Source: Acanthosepion pharaonis
Lineage: Eukaryota; Mollusca; Cephalopoda; Sepiida; Sepiidae
Assembly (NCBI GenBank): GCA_903632075.3
Contig: CAHIKZ030005492.1
Span: 1,423,001-1,487,000 of the forward strand
DNA: 64,000 bases
Direction of reading: 5' to 3'
Below, one piece after another: positions 55,567-64,000 of the stretch; position 1 is the first letter of the stretch; each line of letters starts with the position of its first letter. A program made the translations under genes and the position numbers. A model generated the notes under the pieces. The model saw nothing but the letters and a program-made list of their open reading frames with translations. It did no database searches and was not told the origin of the DNA.

Positions 55567-55590
<24 letters not shown>
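55080..55590 (-). mobile_element. PLE fragment: GIY-YIG endonuclease and hammerhead-like tail
   Basis: The minus strand reads IACNNCHKKYIG (YIG rc 55528-55536), then GIPHGILLKLRDILQNNTSN and IAHHNETDHNF. After a frame change it gives SALIASSSTVNLRPVSY then PFLVDLL. The C-x2-C followed by YIG and the HHNET segment are PLE endonuclease features. The tail follows at 55150-55080, then (AT)n/(ATCT)n. The RT is absent; the element is 5'-truncated at the compound microsatellite (55570-55662). Confidence 0.78.
55120..55149 (-). ncRNA. Hammerhead-like core in PLE tail
   Basis: On the minus strand ATGATGA (rc 55143-55149; one base from CTGATGA) leads to GTCC-TAAA-GGAT as a 4-bp stem II. GAAAT (rc 55125-55129), GA and GTC (rc 55120-55122) follow. 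AT/GT could form a 2-bp stem III. It is the closest to consensus in spacing after the one at 8.19 kb. Located directly downstream of the endonuclease of the same PLE. Confidence 0.55.
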
Positions 55591-55635
<45 letters not shown>

Positions 55636-55662
55636 CATGCACACACACACACACACACACAT
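55570..55662. repeat. Compound (TA)n(GA)n(CA)n microsatellite
   Basis: Three successive dinucleotide tracts at the 5' edge of the PLE fragment. Confidence 0.95.
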
Positions 55663-55734
55663 ATAGCAATTTCTAAAGAATTAATTGATTTATTTTTTAA
55701 TCTGGTATATTACTTCATATGTTATTTTAAATTG

Positions 55735-55870
55735 ATACTCGTATTTCAGTAGATGCCCCATTTCATTTTAAACAGTATTTATTTTGTCTACCAGCCGGCA
55801 CACTTAAGAGAACTTAAGGAAAACCTGCCCTCCAGCAGGATTGAAACCTGTGTCCTGATTAGATATTACC
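55735..55870 (-). mobile_element. SINE family D (reverse copy)
   Basis: The reverse complement carries ACAGGTTTCAATCCTG (box-B-like), then GGCTGGTAGACAAAATAAAT, TACTGTTTAAAATGAAAT and CATCTACTGAAATACGAGTA, matching 33.12-33.26 kb in order. Confidence 0.6.
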
Positions 55871-55989
55871 TTTAAAGGCAAACAGAACCTTGCTTGATTG
55901 TGAAATTCTTCAGTATTTCCTGAGTGTCAAATTCTTCAAGCTCTTTTTCATCATTATATCATAGTGTAATAATACGAAAATTTTAACAA

Positions 55990-56350
55990 TTGCAGTGAAA
56001 TGCCAGAGGCATAAAAAAGTCACCAAAAATAAAATAGAAATATGTTTTAAAATTTGCAGACAACATAGAAAGCAGACTATAAGGTATAAAAATAGAATTG
56101 TTGGTTCATGTAAATTCAGAAACCTTTCATTTTGTATTCTCTAAAAACTGATAAATACACAACTTTGTAACAGGTTGTAGCCAGACAATTCAAAAATGCA
56201 AACTCATCTATACAAGCATCTCTCTTTGCTCAAACATCCAAATGAAGTGGAAGAGACCAAAAGATTAACTGACAATTAAAAATGTATAGCAACTTTTATA
56301 TCTTCCTTCTCTTCTATAAACTGTGAGTTTTACTTATGTATGAACTTTTA
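55990..56350 (+). repeat. Dispersed repeat family E (copy 2)
   Basis: Counterpart of 35760-36130: AGCAGACTATAAGGTATAAA, AAACTGATAAATACACAAC and CAGGTTGTAGCCAGAC blocks in the same order. Confidence 0.55.
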
Positions 56351-56359
56351 TTATATCAG

Positions 56360-57390
56360 AAATATGTCTATTTCTATAAATATTTAAAACTATTTACTAT
56401 GAAAAAACACATTTGTTGAAAAGCAACTTCCAAACACCTTTACATGCAATAAAATTATTATAAAAATGCAAATAAATTTATTGGAAATTTATTTACTATA
56501 TTGATATACAAATTACTATGACAAATTAATAACACCAGAATATTACTAAAGGAACAACAAAGATGACTGATAATTTAAAATAGAACATAAAATTGAGGTG
56601 TGAAGGTTAATGAAATTTTTGCAAGCCAAGGGCAGCAAATCAAATAGAATTTCACTATGAACTTGTAGCCAGTTAAGTTGAGCATGAACAGGAAACAGGT
56701 ATTGCAGTATGTTCACAGAGGGATGTACAAATCTGCATTATGAGAATCATTTAAAGTGTTTGCATTCATCTACAAGAGAAAACAACTTCACAAGTGCTGA
56801 ATCTTTGATTTAAAATGAGAGCAGATATTTTGTGATATCACTATAAAGCTTGATCTTTTGAAATCAGTGGGTCTTTAAGAAGCTGAGATATTGTAAAATG
56901 TCATCTTTATAATAATGCCACCTCATATGAAATCAACTTGAGTAAAGAATGGCTTCAATGATATGATTGAGATGGTTTACCATATTCACTTTATCATCCT
57001 GTCTTGATGCCTTCAGATTGTCATCCATTTGTGCTCTTTAGATGATATTTATCCAAGAAATGATTACACACAGATAATACCACTGTTGCTGCAAAGGTGC
57101 AAGATTGACCCAAGTTACTTGATACCACATTCTTTGCAGAGCATATTCATGTATTCATACTGTGATTGGATGTGTGCATCAATTTTGATGGTGACACTAT
57201 GGAATAGTATTATGGTAGTGACAGAAATATATGGACAATGTTTTATTTGTATAGTAATAAATATGTTAGTACCTTACTTCTCAGGTATTCCATGTATATC
57301 CAAAATGACTGTTGGTAATACTTTTGAAGCATGCACATTTGTATAGTATTTTTTGTTTATCTTTAATGCATTGTACCTGAATTTAGTATC
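56360..57390. other. AT-rich stretch, one unremarkable ORF
   Basis: An open frame of about 105 codons at 57029-57346 has no recognisable features. Nothing else is supported. Confidence 0.4.
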
Positions 57391-57399
57391 CTGTTTTTG

Positions 57400-57960
57400 C
57401 ATTTCATGCAAACACTGTTTATCTATATGGCTTGTGCATTGAGCCTGTTTCAAGCTCTTTCTATTTCTAAGAGCATTTTCTACATTTTTTCATCTTACTT
57501 TCTTTTTGTTTCATTGATTAGTTTGTACAATTCTGCATTTTTTATTTTATCTTCACTTCTTATGTCCTCTCCTTTTTTCATCCATCATGTTCACTTTGAG
57601 TTATCTCCCTTTTGTTATTCCTATTTCCATTTGCTTTGCCAATTATCTCTGCTGCTTCCTTAATTTTATTTGTCAATTTGTTATTCATATTTCCTAGGCT
57701 ATATTTGTCATTCCACAAAGCCTTGAATCTGTTCAGTAATGTTCTCTCTGATCTTATTAGGAAAGGTTTTCTTATTTTGTTTCTCTCAATTTTGAACTCA
57801 CTTCCTATATTAACTTTGTTTGTAACTTTTTAACAGTACTGGATTTGTCAATGATTACAAAATCAGTCCCAAGTTTTATTTTTCCATATTTGCTCAACCA
57901 AGTTCATTTAAAGCTATTTACTTTAAAAGAAAATGTATTCATAATTGTCATTTTGTGTCT
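57400..57960 (-). pseudogene. Possible LINE linker-region relic
   Basis: The minus strand gives NRFKALWNDKYSLGNMNNKL then TNKIKEAAEIIGKAN, which resembles the endonuclease-RT linker of RTE-like LINEs (NRFEALW/L pattern followed by helices). The frame is broken and there are no catalytic motifs. The + strand ORFs here are antisense. Confidence 0.4.
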
Positions 57961-57969
57961 TTCTAATCA

Positions 57970-59555
57970 GTTTACTAACATTTTGATTTTTGCATTGATG
58001 TTGGACATCAGAATTGTTTAACTGTTTTTCTTTTTGGCCATAAATTTACTGTTGCAAAGCCTTACAATCTACTCATCCAAACTTTTTGAAATTATTACCA
58101 AAATGTAAATTTGGTACATAAGCAAAATAAAAACAAATATTATCATTGTCAGTGTAAGTTTATAAAACTTGATTGTCTATCCTTGACTCAGATGTGATTT
58201 TTTCACATGTCAAAAAACATCATACCTTATGAGTTGAAACAAATTCATCAACTGACTATCCATTTTATAGCTGAAGCTAAATCTCAGATGCAATGATGAC
58301 CATGACAAAATATCAAATAAAACCTTAATTCACAGCTCTTTTCATACTTGCTGATGGGAATCTATTTCACTGGATGGACAAATTATGATCACATGTAAGT
58401 TCTGTAAATAAAGTATTTTTTTTTGTAAACAATTATACATGTTCTAGCTTTCACATATGAACAGGTATACTATATGATGATATGATCAGAACAAAAAATT
58501 GATGAATATCTGAGTAAAATTGATTTCAAAGACACTTGAAGGGACTAATTTGTTTGCTTGACCATAGCCTGATTGAAAACATATGTAGCATTCTAAAAAG
58601 AAAGGCAGATGACAAATAACTAGTAAAAATAAAGTTTTGTTGCATTAGGATTTTTGCATGTATGGCCTGCTAAAAGTACCCTTTGAATGCTTGGGTCAAT
58701 ATGAAAGAAAAGACAAAAGGAAATCTTTTTATGCCAAGGCAAGTGTGGAAATTTTATTTGGTAACCTATTTTTATACACAGAAGTAAAGTAAAGAAAAAT
58801 GGATATAATCAGAACTGAAAATGTCCATAAATGACACAATAATTCTGAAGCAGGTTTACATAAAATAAAACTATAACAACTGTTTTTTCACAATATATTG
58901 AGGAAACTTGCATAAATGTATTTATGAACATAAGAAAGATCTCCAACATAATAATTTATCCAATGCATTAGTTGCACATACAATTTCAATCTAAAAATGC
59001 CGTATCTATTAATATAAAAAATAACTAAAGTTGATAAAAAGTTCTTGAAAGTGTAACTGCTGATTCCTGCCAGAATATTAAGATACACAATGGATTTTTT
59101 CAAATATCTTCTTTCTTAAAAGAAATGACTCTTTCTCAAGCCAACATAAAAAATTTAAAAATTAAAAAGACACAGTCAACTCATGACCTTTAAAAATGAA
59201 AAATAAATGAATTAATAAAATAAAAATACACAAAAATAATAAAACACACAGACACATATAAATATATGTTATATATAAACATATAACAACATTAACTCAT
59301 TTTCGTTTAATAGGCCCATAAATTATGACACTTACTTCCTCAATTGTTTACCATTTCTTATACAATAAGTTTTTAGAATATTTGCAAACTTAATATTATT
59401 TTTCTCCACATTACTTCTGTGTGTAATAAAATTTCCACACTTGCCTTGATAAAGTTCCTCGAAAAACAAAACACATTGGCATAAAAAGTTTTCTTCTTGT
59501 CTTTTCTAGTATTTATATTGTCTTTACAGATATATTTTATTTATATCTGATTTTT
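57970..59555. other. AT-rich stretch, nothing recognised
   Basis: No supported feature. Confidence 0.5.

Positions 59556-59560
<5 letters not shown>

Positions 59561-59633
<73 letters not shown>
59561..59633. repeat. (AC)n(TA)n microsatellite
   Basis: AC tract then TA tract. Confidence 0.96.
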
Positions 59634-59635
<2 letters not shown>

Positions 59636-59891
59636 GGATGAATTGATCATGATTTTATTCTCCTATCTGATAATTTTGAGATTCTAAAAGGGGGTCATTT
59701 ACATGTTTGAGATCAATGTTTAAATTCATTTTTTATCAAATCTGACAGTGACAGGGATGGTGAAGGGTTTTTTTTATTTTCCTCTGTGCCAAATTTGCAT
59801 ATATGTTCATAAACAGTATAAAAAATAACTTGTTTTTCATGACTGAATATGAATAGATGTCATATCTTGTTTGTCAACAGATAAAAAATTC

Positions 59892-59927
59892 TTATAAGAG
59901 CAGAACAAATATCTTCTGCTCTTATAA
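59892..59927. repeat. 14-bp perfect hairpin
   Basis: TTATAAGAGCAGAA (59892-59905) and its complement (59914-59927) with an 8-base loop. Confidence 0.85.
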
Positions 59928-59984
59928 AAATTATATAATATATAACTTTAAACAAAAATTTTGTACCATAGAATTTAAATATTG

Positions 59985-60286
59985 CTCTGAAAATGATGGA
60001 ACACATTCTTTTAAATGGACCATTTTTGTCCAACAATTCTTAAGAAAAATTTGTTGGACTGGCAAAACAGCAAAACTGAAAAAGGTAGACATGGCAGTAA
60101 TTAAGGCATCATGACTAAAATAAATTTATTACAAAAAAAAAAAAAGACAAATTGATGTAAATAAGCTCCTAGTGAGTATAAAACATAAAAACAATTACTC
60201 CTGACTATTGTTGTTCCAACAAATCTTTCTGAAAAGTGTTGGACAAAAAAGATCCCTTTAAAAAATGCATTCTGTCATTCTCAAAG
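59985..60286. mobile_element. Fold-back (MITE-like) element
   Basis: Imperfect inverted arms of about 73 bases (59985-60059 and 60214-60286) share TTTTTGTCCAACA and TTTGTTGGA blocks. The noncoding spacer is about 154 bases. Each arm itself contains a GTCCAACA/TGTTGGAC palindrome. No transposase and no clear target duplication. Confidence 0.55.
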
Positions 60287-60289
60287 CCA

Positions 60290-60390
60290 CATATATATAG
60301 TGAGTGTTGACAACAATTTTCACTTTTATATTTACATACGCTCTATCTCTGATATTGAGCACTTTATTCCACAAATATAGCATACCTTAA

Positions 60391-60453
<63 letters not shown>
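60290..60453 (+). repeat. PLE tail (family B) and (TA)n(CA)n
   Basis: GCTCTATCTCTGATATTGAG, CACAAATATAGCATACCTTA and then (TA)n (60395 on) and (CA)n. This is the reverse of the tail at 30590-30680. The hammerhead-like part expected upstream is missing, replaced by the fold-back element. Confidence 0.65.
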
Positions 60454-60548
60454 TGACAGAATGCTGAAAAATCAACATTTCAAGGACTAATCAAGATAGC
60501 TTTCTGCAAAAAATTCTAATGTTAGATTTTTTAGACACCCAGTCCTAA

Positions 60549-60549
<1 letters not shown>

Positions 60550-60606
<57 letters not shown>
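60550..60606. repeat. (TAGA)n microsatellite
   Basis: About 14 tetranucleotide units. Confidence 0.97.
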
Positions 60607-61564
60607 TTAATAACATATGTTCAATAAATGTTTGTTTTTCTACTTATGCATTATATATCAATATATACAAAAGTAAAAACTAGATAGATTCATATAAACT
60701 CTTGGGTACGACTGTACTGAAATTTGTTAAAACTATATGAAAGTTCTTTGTTCTATTTCTCTGAAAAGTATTCAATCAAGAAAATACCAATGCATTTTTA
60801 AATAGGATAATATGTGTAAATCATATAATCACTCTGTACGTACCAGACAAAAACATAAAACAATATAAAAGTGGCATTTTTCCTGACGTGTTTTGGCAAT
60901 AATTCTTTAACAACATTGGAAACAAATTCAGAAATTTGTTATGCTAGAAAAATAGACAAACAGCTTGCATCTGAATTACTGAGAAGAATTTGTTAAGTCA
61001 CAAACTGACAATGTTTTGTTGGCCATGACCTCATTGTCACTGGTGTAGTAATGGGGGTGTTGGTCAAGACTTGATTCAAGGTCAAAGATTTGAGAGATAA
61101 ACTGGTGACCCTGACAGAGAAAGACAAGTTTCAAGAAGGATCTTGATCAGCTGATGAAATAATCTTAAAAACTTCAGCTTCAAGTTGTTAAAGTAATATT
61201 GATGAATAGAGATGCATTCTTTTACTTTTATCTAATAATTGTCAATGGTTAGGTAGAACCAGTATGATTGATTGTTGAAGTATTTATGATTTTGTGTTTT
61301 TATTGATCAATATTATTTGATTAATTCTTCCTGTTTTTCTTCTCAAAACTTGTTGAATTTATTAATTCATAATAAAAAGTTGAAACATCAAATTTATAAA
61401 TTTCTGTGATTTTTAACTTGAAAATTTTTCATTACACTGTTCTAAAGGTAAAATAATAAATAGAAAAATAAATGATATGTTTCAGTAAAATTTGGAAAGA
61501 ATTAACATGGATGGAAAAATGAGTGGTGGTGGTGTCAGCCTTAAAAAAAAAACTGCTAAGACCA

Positions 61565-61735
61565 CAAGGGATAGAAATGTTGTAGAGAGGCATGATCACA
61601 TATGAAACTGAAGGAAGATGGCACATAGAAGAAGAACTTTTTCATTAGCAAGTTTTTTTTTCTTTCTTTTTTTGAAATGCCATATCCTTTGAGGACATAG
61701 GTAATCATGAATCTCCACAGATTTCTTTCTTTATT
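61565..61735. mobile_element. Two RTE 3' ends in inverted orientation
   Basis: + strand TAGAGAGGCATGATCACATA (61573 on) and minus-strand TGTGGAGATTCATGATTACC (rc, about 61700-61720) are both versions of the RTE C-terminal WRAMIT coding segment, facing each other. Confidence 0.45.
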
Positions 61736-61754
61736 ATCTGTTAATTGTCATGAC

Positions 61755-61960
61755 TTCTTGGGAAAGATAGTGGAGTGGTTTCCAGTTTTGCATTCAGAGT
61801 TTTCTCCTTCTTCTAGACTGGTTGCCCCACCCAAGGAGAACCTTGTCTGCCCTGTTGCTTAACTAATAGCTGGGGGTGGGTAAGAGAAACAGATTAATGC
61901 TTTTCCCAAGGGCATTTGTGAAAAAGTGAATGCCCAGAATTTGAACTTTACTTGCCAGCT
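61755..61960 (+). repeat. Dispersed SINE-like repeat family C (copy 2)
   Basis: CTTCTTGGGAAAGATAGTGG, TTCAGAGTTTTCTCCTTCTT, TGCTTTTCCCAAGGGCAT and a GAATTTGAACTTT end match 23415-23655 in order. Confidence 0.65.
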
Positions 61961-61969
61961 TTATTTTCC

Positions 61970-62780
61970 ATACTAATATCCAGTCCTTGGATATCACATT
62001 TTATAACAATAAAATATGTAAAAGAAATCAGAAAAAACAAATGTAAAATCTGAGAGAAATTACTTTTTATTATAATGATAATTATTGAATTCTTGAAATT
62101 TAATGTCATGATAATTATCCAAAGGAAGCCATTTATTATAATCATAGAGAATGTTATCAAATGGTTATTGTTATCAAAATCAGTCAGTCCCAAACATTTT
62201 ATGAATTAAAAATTGTCAAACAAATAATCATTTAAATTCAATAAATTTTGTATTCATTTTATATAATGTAAAGTTGTTTATAGTAATAAATTGATAACAA
62301 TGAATGCAAATTGTTCCAATTTTGATATCCTTTGCTTTGCTATCAGCAGTTGGTTGTTGTATTAAAAAACACACACACATTCTAAAACAATTATCATAAA
62401 CAGCTTTCTCTGTAATAATAAGACCCTGATGATAATAAAGGTATAAAATATACTAAGAGAAATGATTATATCCTACACCAGTGGTTTAGGTGTGGCAGAA
62501 GAGGATAGCAGGTGAGGTGGAATGATATGAAAGACAATCAAAGATTTAGAAACAGTTTCAAAACATTCATATAAATATGATTTCAAAATTTAAAATATTA
62601 TTATAGATCACTTGAATGAGCCCCAATATAAATAGTTATAACTAATTATTGAGTAATTTTATCATTGTGATATTTTTGCATTAAGAATATAGTAACTAGG
62701 GTTTCAAATTGGAGAAGAGAGTTATCAATGATAACGTCCTGACTTCAAATCCGTGGTTATCTCCCTTTAATCTTCTCTCT
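61970..62780. other. AT-rich stretch, nothing recognised
   Basis: GACTTCAAATCCG near 62738 is box-B-like, but no box A accompanies it. Confidence 0.4.
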
Positions 62781-62825
62781 GTTTTTTTTTTTAAAATTTT
62801 AAATGTAATTTTTACAACATAAAAT

Positions 62826-64000
62826 TTGGTAATGAGCAAATTTAAATTCCAAAAATGCTACCCAGAGAAAAAACGTTTGGGAACCAATGTGAGGGGTCTA
62901 TATTCCAACTTTCCAGAAGCTGAATTCCATCTTCTTGAGGCCAAACATGACCTCCTATTTCTGTCTGAAACAGTATTAATAACTCTATCCAACTACAAGA
63001 TCTCGCAATCTAATAGCCAAACATAAACACCTAAATCATCATGGCCACAGGCTTGGTGCCTATATTAAGGACAGCTTTCTCTGTGGCAGAGACACAAAAA
63101 AATGAAGACCCTGATCTCTTATATATGCACTTACATGTGGCACTTATCCACAGTACCACCTCCATTTTCATTCTCTATTGACCTCAGGACAATGGAACTA
63201 ATTTTTGACCAAATATCTGAAAGGATTGATAATATCCTCACTGAATTTCCTTCTTTCAGATTTGTGGTGACTTCAGTATTCACCACAAAGAGTAGTTAGT
63301 CAACTCAAACAAAACTGATGCAGAATGAAGATACTGCACAGACTTCTCAATTAACTCTGAACCAACACAAATCATTGAAGAACCCATCCACATTCCTTCC
63401 ATATATAAAGACAGACTTGGACATCTTCAGATCTTGTATGTCAGGAACTCCTCTCTGAACTTTCTTCAAGTATACTACCCCCAAAACTGGATTCTTTCTA
63501 GAATGGAGAGTTTTATACCTAAAAAAATTAGTTGTATTTTTATTACAGCCCAGGAAGTCTCAAGACTTATCAAAAGTCTTGACCCTAAGAAAGTCAATGA
63601 CCCAGACAAAATCAAAGTGGTTGTCCTTAAAAATATCAACCCAGAATTATCACTGATCTTAGTAAAATTATTTAACTGCTGTTTAAAGGAGAAATCCTTC
63701 CCAAGTCTGTGGAAGGTGTCAAGTATATACCCAGCTTTCAAGAACACAGCTGAGTACTCATCCTCTTCTCAGTATAGTCTCATCAATTTCCTCAGTTTTA
63801 TTAGCAAGATTTTTGAAGCTATAATCAACAAGAAAGTTGTTGATCACCTAAATAGAAACAACCTCTTGAACAACAAGCAGTACAGCAATTAATTGGCCCA
63901 ATCCACTGCTGATGTCCTAACTGCCATTACTCACAGAGTGAATGAGGCACTAGACAACAAATGTATCTATCATATTAGATATTTAAAAGGACATCAGTGT
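62826..64000 (+). pseudogene. CR1/Jockey-type LINE: endonuclease and RT, runs off the window
   Basis: The reading starts with GLYSNFPEAEFHLLEAKHDL then LFLSETVL, matching the first strand and ET catalytic motif of LINE APE-type endonucleases. After frame changes come HHGHRLGAYIKDSFLCGRD and a decayed GDFSIHH equivalent. From about 63560 the RT opens with VSRLIKSLDPKKVNDPDK, LKNINPELSLILVKLFN and FPSLWKVSSIYPAFKN, then LINFLSFISKIFEAIINKKV and LNRNNLLNNKQY, the standard LINE RT N-terminal motifs. A stop at 63890 interrupts it, and the frame resumes with STADVLTAITHRVNEALD before the edge. Several breaks make it inactive, but conservation is good. Confidence 0.85.

Noticed and set aside
57029..57346. 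105-residue + strand ORF
   Set aside because: No recognisable motif; composition compatible with chance or a decayed repeat.
60550..60606. CRISPR-like regular repeats
   Set aside because: A (TAGA)n microsatellite with no spacers; no CRISPR array or cas-like gene anywhere.

Overview
This is AT-rich eukaryotic DNA from an animal. It contains many long (TA)n, (GT)n, (CA)n and (TAGA)n microsatellites. There is no operon structure, ORFs are short and broken, and there are many decayed retroelements: Penelope-like elements (PLEs), RTE-type and CR1/Jockey-type LINEs, a Ty3/gypsy relic, solo LTRs, tRNA-derived SINEs and a Tc1/mariner-IS630 relic. This mixture, plus the SINE head and PLE types, points to a mollusc and most likely a coleoid cephalopod such as an octopus. 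That assignment is inference; no host gene in the window fixes it.

Host coding sequence is very sparse. The best candidate is a short 3'-terminal exon on the + strand at 18666-18831: polypyrimidine tract and AG, 54 codons, stop, then an AATAAA about 137 bases downstream. Two weaker candidates are 26340-26539 and 53032-53514. The rest reads as intron or intergenic DNA filled with repeats.

Layout. 0-3.4 kb: tRNA-headed SINE (-), a 946-bp Tc1/mariner-IS630 element with TIRs and TA flanks, RTE LINE relics. 5.5-9.4 kb: a nearly complete but frameshifted PLE (RT plus GIY-YIG endonuclease), a 48-bp perfect palindrome, a hammerhead-ribozyme-like tail and a second PLE remnant. 10.6-21.7 kb: a possible mariner remnant, two solo LTRs of one family in opposite orientation (each with its own 4-bp target duplication), an RTE relic and the candidate terminal exon. 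21.7-30.5 kb: mostly featureless AT-rich DNA with a few repeats, two hairpins or TIR elements and a local duplication. 30.6-38.5 kb: a second PLE type (-), SINEs with a type-II tRNA-like head, RTE copies, a hammerhead-like inverted repeat and a 210-bp solo LTR with a 5-bp target duplication. 39.5-47.8 kb: LINE relics, a 33-bp perfect hairpin, SINE, PLE endonuclease fragment, and an internally deleted Ty3/gypsy element. 48.7-56.4 kb: a TIR-like segment between two (TA)n tracts, several PLE tails with hammerhead-like cores, and a PLE endonuclease (-). 57-64 kb: LINE scraps, a fold-back element, and a LINE with endonuclease and RT running off the right end.

The strongest unifying signal is that the tails of several different PLE families, and of a tRNA-headed SINE family, each carry a hammerhead-like core (CTGATGA, stem II, GAAA, GTC or a decayed form). 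Many lie next to a (TA)n tract and several are in inverted pairs. Hammerhead motifs in PLEs are established knowledge; the diversity packed into this window, and the SINE carrying a PLE-like ribozyme tail, are the points most worth following up.
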